Assembly: GCA_043820265.1 (NCBI GenBank)
Contig: JBDREA010000130.1
Location: forward strand, 1 to 17,967
DNA from: JBDREA01 sp043820265
Lineage (GTDB): Archaea; Altiarchaeota; Altiarchaeia; IMC4; JBDREA01
Direction: 5' to 3'
DNA length: 17,967 nucleotides
Shown: in pieces, positions 1-6,871 of the stretch
Position numbering within the stretch: position 1 is the first letter of the stretch
Layout: each line of letters starts with the position of its first letter
Translations under genes and position numbers: made by a program
The notes under the pieces: model-generated
What the model was told of the DNA's origin: nothing
The model's database searches: none
Seen by the model: only the letters and a program-made list of their open reading frames with translations

Positions 1-58
1 GCAAACAGCTTCATAGATTGACCTCCTCAAAAATCAAGCATTTCTACAAAGCCCTGAA

Positions 59-526
59 TTGATAAGATATTATTCTTTAGATTATCTATCAGAGATTCAA
101 AGTAATACATCAAAGAAGGCAGCCGGTAAGATAACCTACAGGGGAACGATCCCCCACCATGACTTGCTCACATACTACCAAAATTCGAACATCTTCCTCT
201 TCCCATCGGTTTGGGAGGAACCTTTTGGAATCCCCCCAATAGAGGCCATGTCCTGTGGGATCCCTGTCGTTGCCACTAAATCAGGGGGAATAAAAGAGAC
301 GGTAGACAACGGAAAGACGGGGATATTGGTTGAACCAGGAGATCCCGAAGGGCTGGCACAGGCGATAATATCTCTGCTCGAAGACCGTACTCTTAGGGAA
401 TCGATGGGCAAAGCAGGCCGAAAGAGGGTTGCTAACTATTTTTCCTTTGAAAAGATAGTAGAGGAACTGGAGACTATGTATAAGAAGCTCTTAAAACATA
501 CTACTAAGAACCAAAATGGACTTTGA
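59..526 (+). CDS. GT4-type glycosyltransferase, C-terminal half only
   Basis: This is the C-terminal, nucleotide-sugar-binding Rossmann half of a GT-B, family-4 glycosyltransferase. The visible signature is EPFGIPPIEAMSCGIPVVAT at residues 54-73, which contains the E-x7-E pair (E54, E62) that contacts the donor sugar nucleotide. It is preceded by the usual linker 'GTIPHHDLLTYYQNS' and 'IFLFPSVW'. A complete GT4 enzyme is about 350-400 residues; only 155 are present and the acceptor-binding N-terminal domain is absent. The frame is open back to base 17 but blocked by TAG at 14-16, and the only start-like codon is TTG at 59. The gene is therefore either a decayed fragment or frameshifted near the window edge. 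It overlaps the following methyltransferase by 11 bases, so it belongs to the same transcription unit. Family assignment is firm; acceptor and sugar are unknown. Confidence 0.8.
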   Translation: MIRYYSLDYLSEIQSNTSKKAAGKITYRGTIPHHDLLTYYQNSNIFLFPSVWEEPFGIPPIEAMSCGIPVVATKSGGIKETVDNGKTGILVEPGDPEGLAQAIISLLEDRTLRESMGKAGRKRVANYFSFEKIVEELETMYKKLLKHTTKNQNGL

Positions 527-1211
527 GCGATTCTATGATGACTACTGGCAGTCAAAGGGTGATGAACAGGATGATTCAAAGCTCGAACTAGTTGCTTCCA
601 AGGTTGGAGCAGGTAAAAGCGTCCTAGAAGTGGGTGGTCACATTGGATTGCTTGCAAAAAAGATAAAGGATAGGGGGGCAAACGTCACATTAACGGACAT
701 CTCAGAAGTTGCGTTGAAGAGAGCCCGTGAAAGAGGCATCTCAAACACAGTTCATATAGACATAGATAAAAAACCTTTGCCCTTCGATGATGAATCCTTT
801 GACACTGTAGTCTCAAACTCAGCAATAGAGCATGTCTTCTATCCGATAAAAACAATAAAGGAGTGCGCACGGGTCCTAAAAACTGGAGGAAAGTTCATCC
901 TGCTCGTCCCAAACATCGCCCACTGGCGATTCAGGCTGTGGCTCCTCGCGGGAAGATTCCCCTATAAGAAAAACACTCCAACCGACGAACTGCACATCAG
1001 GTTCTTCACACTCTCAGAGGCGAAGAGGATGTGCAAAAAAGAGGGATTAGAAACGATCTGCGTTGATGGAAACACCGGCCTCTGGTCAAAAGACCTGTAT
1101 CCATGGGTCATTCGGTTGAAATATATCAGACTCCTCTACCGTATCCTTGTAAGACGTCTACCCTCGATATTCGCCCGAGACATTATCCTAGTATTTAGAA
1201 AGAAACGATGA
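516..1211 (+). CDS. Class I SAM-dependent methyltransferase
   Basis: A 231-aa Rossmann-fold methyltransferase of the Methyltransf_11/23 type. Motif I is VLEVGGHIGLLA at residues 36-47. The acidic residue ending strand 2 (D61 in LTDIS) would bind the ribose of S-adenosylmethionine. Motif III-like FDTVVSNSAIEHV lies at 95-107 and the strand 5 region LKTGGKFILLVPN at 121-133. The C-terminal third is basic and aromatic (LYPWVIRLKYIRLLYR), as in enzymes acting on lipid-linked or glycan substrates, but that substrate is an inference from context only. ATG 516 lies inside the 3' end of the preceding glycosyltransferase. The stop overlaps the next gene's start in an ATGA arrangement (1208-1211), so translation is probably coupled. 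No catalytic peculiarity is visible. Confidence 0.85.
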   Translation: MDFERFYDDYWQSKGDEQDDSKLELVASKVGAGKSVLEVGGHIGLLAKKIKDRGANVTLTDISEVALKRARERGISNTVHIDIDKKPLPFDDESFDTVVSNSAIEHVFYPIKTIKECARVLKTGGKFILLVPNIAHWRFRLWLLAGRFPYKKNTPTDELHIRFFTLSEAKRMCKKEGLETICVDGNTGLWSKDLYPWVIRLKYIRLLYRILVRRLPSIFARDIILVFRKKR

Positions 1212-2194
1212 CTATCACCCTGGCAGGCCTTATAACCAAATTTGGGATGGTTCGGAAGTACCTTTACTACAAATTAAAGAGGACGAAGCTGCCTTATTAC
1301 CCGGACAGACTCTACATCGAAGCAACCAATATCTGCAACCTCAAATGCCCGATGTGTCCGACCGGGAGGGGAGATATGAAACGCCCTGAGGGATTCATGG
1401 ATTTCAACTTTTTTAAAAAAATAATCGACGAGATGAGCCCACACATCAAGACCGTAGTGCTCCACATCTGGGGAGAATCCTTGATGGACAAACGCATCTT
1501 CGATAAGATAAGCTACGCAAAGGGATACGACGTAAAGACAGAGTTGTCAACCAATGTGACATTGCTTGATGCCAAAATAACCAGAAATATATTCGATTCA
1601 GGCCTCGATGTAATCTATCTCTGCCTCGACGGTGTCACAAAGGAGACCTATGAAGGCCTTAGGAAGGGGGCTAATTTTGAGTTAGTTACGAGCAACATAA
1701 GCTATCTCCTAACCGAAAAAAAGGAAAGGAATCTAACAAGACCCTATGTGAACCTCCAGATAGTCGATATGAAGGCGACACACGGAGAGATTGAGAAATT
1801 CAGAAAACGCTGGAGCATACAAGGCGTCGAAAACATAAATGTGAAGAGCTTTGACACCTGGGGGGGACAGATCGATGCGATAACTGAACTGAAAGAGAAA
1901 GCTGAGGATGTTGCTGAAAAAAGGTTCCACTGCCCAAACCTCTGGTATCACGCACACATCTACTGGGACGGAACCCTGGTGGCCTGTGACCGAGATTTCA
2001 ACGCAGCCTATCCACTTGGCAACGTGAAAGACGGAGTGATGAAGGTGTGGAATGGGGCGAAGATGCGAAAGCTCAGGGAGAAGCATCTAAAAGACGACTT
2101 AGAAGACGTTCCCTCATGCAGCAAATGTGTGGAGTGGTCCTGGTGGAAACCGACAGCCTTCAGTTCCTGGGGAAATATACCAAAAAAAGGATAA
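1208..2194 (+). CDS. Radical SAM/SPASM domain protein
   Basis: A 328-aa radical SAM enzyme. The [4Fe-4S]-binding CxxxCxxC motif is CNLKCPMC (C43, C47, C50), preceded by the typical 'LYIEATNICNL' strand. The C-terminal part carries a SPASM-like set of cysteines: 'FHCPN', 'WDGTLVACDRDF' and a late 'CSKC' pair. These would ligate one or two auxiliary clusters. The loop 'YPLGNVKDGVMKVWNG' is characteristic of SPASM proteins. Members of this family modify peptides, sugars or other small substrates by 5'-deoxyadenosyl radical chemistry. The position between a methyltransferase, a B12-radical SAM protein and glycosyltransferases suggests a glycan or lipid substrate, but the sequence does not show which. 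The start ATG at 1208 overlaps the upstream stop by four bases. The stop is followed after five bases by the next gene. Confidence 0.85.
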   Translation: MTITLAGLITKFGMVRKYLYYKLKRTKLPYYPDRLYIEATNICNLKCPMCPTGRGDMKRPEGFMDFNFFKKIIDEMSPHIKTVVLHIWGESLMDKRIFDKISYAKGYDVKTELSTNVTLLDAKITRNIFDSGLDVIYLCLDGVTKETYEGLRKGANFELVTSNISYLLTEKKERNLTRPYVNLQIVDMKATHGEIEKFRKRWSIQGVENINVKSFDTWGGQIDAITELKEKAEDVAEKRFHCPNLWYHAHIYWDGTLVACDRDFNAAYPLGNVKDGVMKVWNGAKMRKLREKHLKDDLEDVPSCSKCVEWSWWKPTAFSSWGNIPKKG

Positions 2195-2199
2195 AGCAG

Positions 2200-3642
2200 A
2201 TGACCGAAAATAAACGAGTAGCTCTCATATCGCCTGACTGGCTTGACATCGCAAATCCATATCCCCCATTGGGCCTGGTCTACATAGCCGCGGTACTGGA
2301 AGCAAACGAGTTTGAGCTCAAGATATTTGATCTCAGCCTACATCCAGGAAAAAAGATAGAACTGAAGATCCAGGAGATACTAGCCTTCGATCCCACAATC
2401 GCAGGGATAACCTGCATGACCAACACCTATTCGAACGCGCTCAAGATAGCCGGGGAACTCAAAAAAAGAACTGACATAAAGATATTTCTTGGAGGACCCC
2501 ACCCGACAGTCTACACAGAAGATACCCTGAAGAATCCTGAAGTCGACTACGTTGTATTTGGCGAAGGGGAAGAAACGATTTTCGAATTACTAAAATCCTC
2601 ATTTCAGAAAAATGAAGATATAGAAGGCCTCGCCTACAAAAAGGACGGGATAATCTACATCAATCCGGCGCGTCCCCCGATAAAGAACCTCGACGAACTC
2701 CCAAATCCTGCTCGTCACCTACTGGAACTCGAATCCTATTCGCTCGCATCCCCAGGAGGTGAGAAGATGGCTAGTATCATGAGCTCACGAGGCTGCCCCT
2801 ACGGATGCACCTATTGTTTTAAGGGTCTCTTTGGAAGCGAATATAGGGGACGGTCGCCCGAGAACATATTTCATGAGCTTACCGAATTGAGAGATAGATT
2901 CGGATACAAATACTTCTATTTCATCGACGACCTCTTCACCTTAAAAAAAGAACGGGTGAGACAACTTTGCAATCTCCTCGTCCAAAACAAGACAAACATC
3001 CATTGGCAGTGCCTTGCCAGAGTCGACTCCCTGGACCTGGAGCTTCTGAGTAAAATGAAAGAGGCGGGATGCTTTAAGATACACCTGGGTATCGAGTCAG
3101 GAAACACCGAGGTACTTAAAAAGACGGGGAAAGGGATAACCCTAAAACAGGTGAAAGACACAGTTAAATCCTGCAAGAAGGCAGGGATAGCGACCAAAGG
3201 GTACTTCATGCTCGGATTGCCAGGCGATACAGAAAAGACAATGCGCGAGACCATCGACTTTGCCTATGAGCTCGATCTCGACGAATCCATGTTCAGCATC
3301 ACAACCCCGTTTCCGGGAACCCAGTTGTGGGAAAATAGCACAGAGGCAGAAAAGATAAGATTAGCCGACCACTTCAAAGACTCCTATTACTTTTCGAGCG
3401 CAGACGACTCCACTATCCTAAGTAACATGAGCGAGGAAACAGATGAAAAACTCCTTGGGATGCTCGAGCTCTCGCACGAGATGCAACTGAAACAGCGTCT
3501 AGAAAGGAAATATGGAGGAACCTTGGGGCCAATTATCAATAAAACGATTAAAATCTATCCCATAAGATCATTATTGAGATCCTTTTTTGGCGCAAGAAAC
3601 GAGCTAAGAGAAAGGATCCGGGAGAACCCGTCCTACTTGTGA
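2200..3642 (+). CDS. B12-binding-domain radical SAM enzyme
   Basis: A 480-aa protein with an N-terminal cobalamin-binding Rossmann domain (about residues 5-140). It has 'YPPLGLVYIAAVLE' at 21-34 and 'FLGGPHPTVY' at 96-105, the pattern of the BchE/'radical SAM class B' family. A radical SAM domain follows. Its cluster motif is SRGCPYGCTYCF (C199, C203, C206), and 'HLGIESGN' and 'GYFMLGLPGDT' are typical later strands. Such enzymes perform radical methylations or ring rearrangements; BchE and P-methylases are known examples. ATG 2200 is preferred over an upstream in-frame ATG at 2047. The earlier choice would add 51 basic, uncharacteristic residues inside the previous coding region, and the conserved domain begins directly after 2200. 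The gene sits 5 bases after the SPASM gene and 19 before the next glycosyltransferase. Substrate unknown. Confidence 0.85.
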   Translation: MTENKRVALISPDWLDIANPYPPLGLVYIAAVLEANEFELKIFDLSLHPGKKIELKIQEILAFDPTIAGITCMTNTYSNALKIAGELKKRTDIKIFLGGPHPTVYTEDTLKNPEVDYVVFGEGEETIFELLKSSFQKNEDIEGLAYKKDGIIYINPARPPIKNLDELPNPARHLLELESYSLASPGGEKMASIMSSRGCPYGCTYCFKGLFGSEYRGRSPENIFHELTELRDRFGYKYFYFIDDLFTLKKERVRQLCNLLVQNKTNIHWQCLARVDSLDLELLSKMKEAGCFKIHLGIESGNTEVLKKTGKGITLKQVKDTVKSCKKAGIATKGYFMLGLPGDTEKTMRETIDFAYELDLDESMFSITTPFPGTQLWENSTEAEKIRLADHFKDSYYFSSADDSTILSNMSEETDEKLLGMLELSHEMQLKQRLERKYGGTLGPIINKTIKIYPIRSLLRSFFGARNELRERIRENPSYL

Positions 3643-3661
3643 TCCAGAAGAGATAAAACAA

Positions 3662-4684
3662 ATGAAAAAAAAGATAGTTGTCTCATCGTTTCCCGCACCC
3701 ATAGAAGAGAATCCCTATCAAAAGCTCCTATACGAAAGCCTGAAAGAATTCGGAGTGGAACTTCTAGCCGAAAACATATTTTCCCTCGGAAAGCTCTGGT
3801 CGAAAAGGAAGAAAGTGGACATAATCCACTTCCACTGGATATTCTTCCAGGTAGATACCTTAGTAGGGTTTCTAAAGTTCATGATCAAACTCATATTCGC
3901 AAAGCTCCTGGGATACAGGATAATCTGGACAGCCCACAACATCGAATCGCATGAACAAAAGCTCACAGACACATGGGGGAAATACTTCCTGATACATCTT
4001 TCTGATGCCATCATCACGCATGGAAAGGATCCCTCTGACATCCTGAAAAGCCGGTTTAGAGTCCATGAAAAGATACACGTCATACCCCACGGAAACTACA
4101 TCGGATACTATCCCAACAAGGTCGTAAGAAAGGAGGCAAGGGAGCAATTGGGGATAGCCGAGGGTGAGTTCGTCTACTTATACCTCGGACTTATACGCGA
4201 ATACAAAGGAGTCCTCAACCTCATAGAATCGTTCAAGAAAGTAGGCGATGACTCGACGCTCTACATCGTAGGCAAACCCTTCACAGAAGAGATGCGAAAC
4301 ACTATCGAGAGATCGTCAAAAGACAACGAAAAGATAAGACTGAATCTCAATTATGTCCCAGACGAAGATATCCAATACTACTTCAACGCAGCAGACGTCG
4401 CAGTCCTACCGTTCACAAAGGTAACGACCTCGGGCACACTCATACTTGCGATGTCATTCGGAAAACCGGTTATCTCTGCGAGGAAGGGAGTGCTCCCCGA
4501 GATAGTTGGCCTAGAAATAGGGATACTAATCGATAGACCAGAAGAACTCACAAAGGCACTAAAAGACATAAGACAAAAAAACCTCAAAAAGATGGGAGAA
4601 AACGCATATAAAAAAGCCGAAGGATTCGACTGGAAAAATATAGCAAAAAAACATAGAAAAATATACGAAGAGATAACACGATAA
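3662..4684 (+). CDS. GT4-like (GT-B fold) glycosyltransferase
   Basis: A 340-aa GT-B glycosyltransferase of full length. The N-terminal domain shows 'DIIHFHWI' (53-60) and 'IWTAHNIESHEQ', then 'LSDAIITHG' and 'HVIPHGNY'. This pattern is seen in GT4-related exopolysaccharide transferases of the GumH/AceA kind. The C-terminal domain has 'YLYLGLIREYKGVLNLI', 'LYIVGKPF' and 'ADVAVLPF', followed by 'SGTLILAMSFGKPVISA'. The E-x7-E motif of classical GT4 enzymes is replaced: T/S-rich residues occupy the first Glu position and Leu the second. That replacement is shared by this sub-branch rather than obviously a defect. The gene follows the B12-radical SAM gene by 19 bases and ends the plus-strand glycan cluster. 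Acceptor and donor are not deducible. Confidence 0.85.
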   Translation: MKKKIVVSSFPAPIEENPYQKLLYESLKEFGVELLAENIFSLGKLWSKRKKVDIIHFHWIFFQVDTLVGFLKFMIKLIFAKLLGYRIIWTAHNIESHEQKLTDTWGKYFLIHLSDAIITHGKDPSDILKSRFRVHEKIHVIPHGNYIGYYPNKVVRKEAREQLGIAEGEFVYLYLGLIREYKGVLNLIESFKKVGDDSTLYIVGKPFTEEMRNTIERSSKDNEKIRLNLNYVPDEDIQYYFNAADVAVLPFTKVTTSGTLILAMSFGKPVISARKGVLPEIVGLEIGILIDRPEELTKALKDIRQKNLKKMGENAYKKAEGFDWKNIAKKHRKIYEEITR

Positions 4685-4735
4685 AAATAAAAAAAAAGGA
4701 TTGAGCTGGGGGGAGCTAATATTTATGTTACTTTT

Positions 4736-4841
4736 CGCGGAAGCCCGCAGCGTAGCGAAACGCTACGATTTCACCCTCATTTTCAAGGGATCAGGAGGTG
4801 AAATCGTGCGCGCAAGAACCGCTTGAAGGCCGTTCTTAGCG
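4736..4841. other. Strongly self-complementary element (ncRNA, terminator or repeat)
   Basis: Four stems are packed into about 105 bases. GCGG/CCGC lies at 4737-4740/4745-4748. CGTAGCG-AAA-CGCTACG lies at 4751-4767. CGATTTCACC/GGTGAAATCG is a perfect 10-bp stem at 4766-4775/4797-4806. CGC-AAGAAC (4811-4819) pairs with GTTCTT-A-GCG (4832-4841), one bulge. The second and third stems share CG at 4766-4767, so they compete at their ends. The block is more GC-rich than its surroundings and lies between converging genes (the GT4 gene on plus, the AbiEi-like gene on minus). On plus it is followed by a T-run at 4850-4855. It may be a bidirectional terminator, a small RNA or a dispersed palindromic repeat; the sequence alone does not decide. 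Confidence 0.5.
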
Positions 4842-4846
4842 AGAAT

Positions 4847-5428
4847 CTATTTTTTCCCTATTTTCAGTCGTTTTGTGACTTGTTTGGCCAGTCGCGGGGG
4901 GCAGCGTTTGAGTAGTTCTTGGAGTCCGGGTTTTTCGATTTGTTTTTTGAATTCGTTGATCAGTTCCTTTGACATGTGCTGGCGGTAATAGACCATGTCA
5001 ATGAAGGTTTTTTCTATGATTGATACGGGAATCCAGTATTCGCCGTATTGCATGCTTTCATATCCGAAGAACATGGTTCGGTTGATGCGGCGTACCAGGT
5101 AGTTCGAGCCTTCGAAGCTGCGCAGACCAGACCTCACCTTGCGGGTGGTGATGACTACGGGATTCGTTTCCTGTTCCCACATGCCGTGCAATGACAAAGC
5201 GTCCTGGCAGCCGTAGTAGAAGGGTGGGAAGGCGAAGCCTACAATCTGTGGGTCGTTTGCTGCAGAGTATACTCCTCTGCGTACACGGAATAACTTTTCT
5301 TGTTTGACAAGGTTGTGGAGCATGAGGGTGACGTATGCGGGCTCTGACGGCTTTAGCAAACGTATTGCGTCTTGGAGGGTGAAGCACGGTTGCCCCTTGA
5401 AGGTTTCAAGCACTTTTTTGGTTTTCAT
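4847..5428 (-). CDS. AbiEi-like winged-helix regulator (type IV antitoxin family)
   Basis: A 193-aa protein with the architecture of AbiEi-type antitoxins and transcriptional regulators. The N-terminal winged helix-turn-helix spans about residues 14-58: 'FTLQDAIRLL', 'AYVTLMLHNLVKQEKL' as recognition region, and 'RRGVYSA' as the wing. It is followed by the conserved 'YYGCQDALSLHGM' helix and a C-terminal domain with 'VSIIEKTFIDMVYY'. In bacterial AbiE systems the partner toxin AbiEii is a nucleotidyltransferase. No such gene is next to this one, so it is an orphan, as many archaeal members are; autoregulation or control of neighbours is an inference. It is transcribed away from the GHKL/STAS-like pair. 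The 121 bases between them contain a small palindrome (5469-5482) that could be an operator. Family call is good, function uncertain. Confidence 0.7.
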   Translation of the reverse strand: MKTKKVLETFKGQPCFTLQDAIRLLKPSEPAYVTLMLHNLVKQEKLFRVRRGVYSAANDPQIVGFAFPPFYYGCQDALSLHGMWEQETNPVVITTRKVRSGLRSFEGSNYLVRRINRTMFFGYESMQYGEYWIPVSIIEKTFIDMVYYRQHMSKELINEFKKQIEKPGLQELLKRCPPRLAKQVTKRLKIGKK

Positions 5429-5468
5429 CTTCGCTTAGATCGAAGGTAGGCCGTCATCTGTTTAACGG

Positions 5469-5482
5469 AGGGGACTGCCCCT
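5469..5482. promoter_or_regulatory. Short palindrome between divergent genes
   Basis: AGGGG-ACTG-CCCCT is a perfect 5-bp inverted repeat with a 4-base centre. It lies 41 bases upstream of the AbiEi-like start and about 70 bases upstream of the GHKL gene. It is the only obvious symmetric site in this divergent intergenic region, so it is a candidate operator for the winged-helix protein. It is short enough to be chance. Confidence 0.25.
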
Positions 5483-5549
5483 GAGTAGATGATGGTTTTT
5501 AGGTTTTGTTCGTCTACGGGAGCGCTCATTTGCTGAAAAGTGTATTGAT

Positions 5550-6272
5550 TTGGAGGGCTTGGACTGGGTTTATCCGTCGACGCTTTTACCGTTGGGTGAT
5601 TTTATTCTGGCTACCCGGGCGAGGATGGAGTATTGTGCCCCCCTTGATGCGGGGGTGGAAAACTATCTTTCCGTCATGTTGGACGCTCAAATAATTCCTC
5701 GTTCTAGCAAGTCGTATGTTCCCTTTGCGAGGCTTCCAAGGGATGACGTCCGCCGGGGTGAGACGGTGTTGCACGGGCTTTATCCCCCTGACGGGGATTG
5801 GGTGTGTTATGGCGGGAGGAGCACATATATGCTTTTGATTGACGAGTTGACGGCAAACATCTATGATCATTCGGAATTCGACAACGCCATGGTCATGGCC
5901 CAACGGTATGATAAAAAGGAATTCGTCGAACTATGCATATTCGATAATGGCATCACCATCAAGGGGAGTTTTGAAAAGCATTTGAATGCGAAGTGGACTG
6001 GACTCCAATCTATTGAAGAGGCGATTTCGGGTACGTCAACGAAAAGCAACAAGGAACGGGGGACCGGATTACAGAACACGATTCGGCTCGTGACCGAGGG
6101 GATGCAGGGGCAGATAATGATTGTTTCCGGCGACGGCCTCGTGTACCATAACTTTTCAGATACTCTCGGGTATAATTTAATAACAGAAGCCAATAAGTTA
6201 AACGGGACATTAATAAGCGTCCGCTTCCCTATACAGTTAAAGGAGGTTCCTTGGCATGAAATCATCAAGTGA
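5550..6272 (+). CDS. GHKL (HATPase_c) ATPase of the STAS-partner type, N-terminus uncertain
   Basis: A protein of at least 240 aa with a Bergerat ATP-binding fold. The N-box is LLIDELTANIYDHS, with E99, N103 and H107 in the expected spacing. The G1 box is FDNG (D132, G134) and the G2 box is ERGTGLQN (G171, G173). The N-terminal region 'LDWVYPSTLLPLGDFI' resembles the STAS-like leader found on stand-alone ATP-binding proteins that pair with DUF4325 proteins. Bacterial relatives in fold include the SpoIIAB/RsbW serine kinases. The next gene is a DUF4325 protein overlapping by 17 bases, so the two are one unit. The start is doubtful: TTG 5550 is the only usable in-frame start. The frame stays open back to 5493 with plausible sequence. 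ATG codons at 5489 and 5492 lie one frame away, joined if one T is removed from the run at 5504-5507. Confidence 0.75.
   Translation: MEGLDWVYPSTLLPLGDFILATRARMEYCAPLDAGVENYLSVMLDAQIIPRSSKSYVPFARLPRDDVRRGETVLHGLYPPDGDWVCYGGRSTYMLLIDELTANIYDHSEFDNAMVMAQRYDKKEFVELCIFDNGITIKGSFEKHLNAKWTGLQSIEEAISGTSTKSNKERGTGLQNTIRLVTEGMQGQIMIVSGDGLVYHNFSDTLGYNLITEANKLNGTLISVRFPIQLKEVPWHEIIK
6237..6247 (+). promoter_or_regulatory. Strong Shine-Dalgarno site
   Basis: TAAAGGAGGT, with AGGAGGT at 6241-6247, lies 8 bases before the ATG at 6256 and inside the end of the GHKL gene. It is the best ribosome binding site in the window and fixes the DUF4325 start. It suggests that the small STAS-like protein is made independently and perhaps in excess over the ATPase. 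Confidence 0.7.
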
Positions 6273-6576
6273 GGGGTTTGTTATCGACCTTGGAAAGGAT
6301 TTCTCGGATAATCTCGCCTACCGGCAGAACGCAGACAAGCTCTTTGAAGAGATAGCCTCGGTGCCGTCTCGTGAAGTCACCCTCGACTTCAGGGATGTCA
6401 TCACTATGAGCCGGTCGTTCGCCCACCAATATCTCTACCAGAAACGGAAAACCGGAAAGGAGATATGTGAAGTGAACATCTCAAAAAACCTGAAACAAAT
6501 GTTCGATATCGCGTCGGACTCCAAAGTCCGGCAGAACATCATCAATTTCAACCAGATGACAGTATACAGTATCTAA
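6256..6576 (+). CDS. DUF4325 / STAS-like domain protein
   Basis: A 106-aa single-domain protein with the DUF4325 core: a strand and loop 'VTLDFRDVITMSRSFAHQYL' at 41-60, preceded by a helix carrying 'AYRQNADKLFEEI'. The S-x-S-F-A segment (S52, S54) sits where anti-anti-sigma STAS proteins such as SpoIIAA carry the phosphorylated serine. Whether it is phosphorylated here is inference. Overlap with the upstream GHKL ATPase gene and its own strong Shine-Dalgarno site imply a stoichiometric two-protein module. DUF4325 proteins are described only as STAS-like domains of unknown function. In an archaeon, which lacks sigma factors, the output of such a switch must be something else. No downstream target gene is present on this strand before gyrB. 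Confidence 0.75.
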   Translation: MKSSSEGFVIDLGKDFSDNLAYRQNADKLFEEIASVPSREVTLDFRDVITMSRSFAHQYLYQKRKTGKEICEVNISKNLKQMFDIASDSKVRQNIINFNQMTVYSI

Positions 6577-6602
6577 AAGACCGCGATATCAATCGCCCTG
6601 CG

Positions 6603-6707
6603 TCAGTGCCTGTATGGTTCTGTGAGTCCTTCGTTGAGTAGTTCTTGGATGAGGTGACAGGGGTTCCAGGAGCGGTCGTTTGAGGGGGGGTGGATTGATG
6701 TGTTTTG
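6603..6707 (-). pseudogene. Possible C-terminal ORF remnant
   Basis: An open minus-strand stretch of 34 codons ending in TGA and preceded directly by an in-frame TAA, with no start codon. Its translation looks protein-like: 'NPCHLIQELLNEGLTEPYR' gives an amphipathic helix pattern. It could be the tail of a gene destroyed upstream, perhaps at the poly-C run. No family is recognised and chance cannot be excluded. Confidence 0.2.
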
Positions 6708-6774
6708 TTACTTCCAAAAAGATACTGTCTCCCTTTTATGTTTGTAATTGGGTGTTTTTATTGGTTATAGTAAT

Positions 6775-6867
6775 TTAAACCCACTGTTGGGCTGACCGTG
6801 TAGGGGGGCTCCGTAATTCCTCGGGGCGCCTGCACCTTGGATGATGCCCGTAAATCTCATAACTCAT
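6775..6867 (-). other. GC-rich foldable block / 30-codon minus-strand ORF
   Basis: A GC-rich island in AT-rich DNA. GTGTAGG (6798-6804) pairs with CCTGCAC (6829-6835, one G-U). CTCCG (6809-6813) pairs with CGGGG (6822-6826), and GGGC (6789-6792) can close with GCCC (6846-6849). On minus, ATG 6867 opens a 30-aa Arg-rich ORF starting 4 bases after the stop of the 55-aa ORF. More than one minus frame is open across the block, so coding is not established. A small RNA or a dispersed repeat is equally possible. Confidence 0.25.
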
Positions 6868-6871
6868 TGTA

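Larger units (their letters stand above)
6577..6871. other. Non-coding or decayed stretch after the DUF4325 gene
   Basis: About 295 bases with no convincing full gene. It contains a run of seven G (6684-6690), a possible ORF remnant on minus (6603-6707), and a GC-rich, foldable block (6789-6849) that also holds a 30-codon minus-strand ORF. I saw no tRNA T-loop signature, no SRP RNA GGAA/GNAR core and no RNase P core in it. Confidence 0.5.

Noticed and set aside
3..62. Open plus-strand frame of 19 codons from the window edge ending in TGA
   Set aside because: It could be the end of an upstream gene, but 19 codons with no recognisable motif are not enough support.
2047..2199. 51-residue N-terminal extension of the B12 radical SAM protein
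   Set aside because: It lies inside the 3' end of the preceding SPASM gene, is basic and unlike the family. ATG 2200 directly precedes the conserved domain.
6781..6860. Resemblance of the GC-rich block to the 5' part of archaeal SRP RNA
   Set aside because: Only a short G-rich similarity. The conserved S-domain core (GGAAG/GNAR region) is absent in the following 250 bases.
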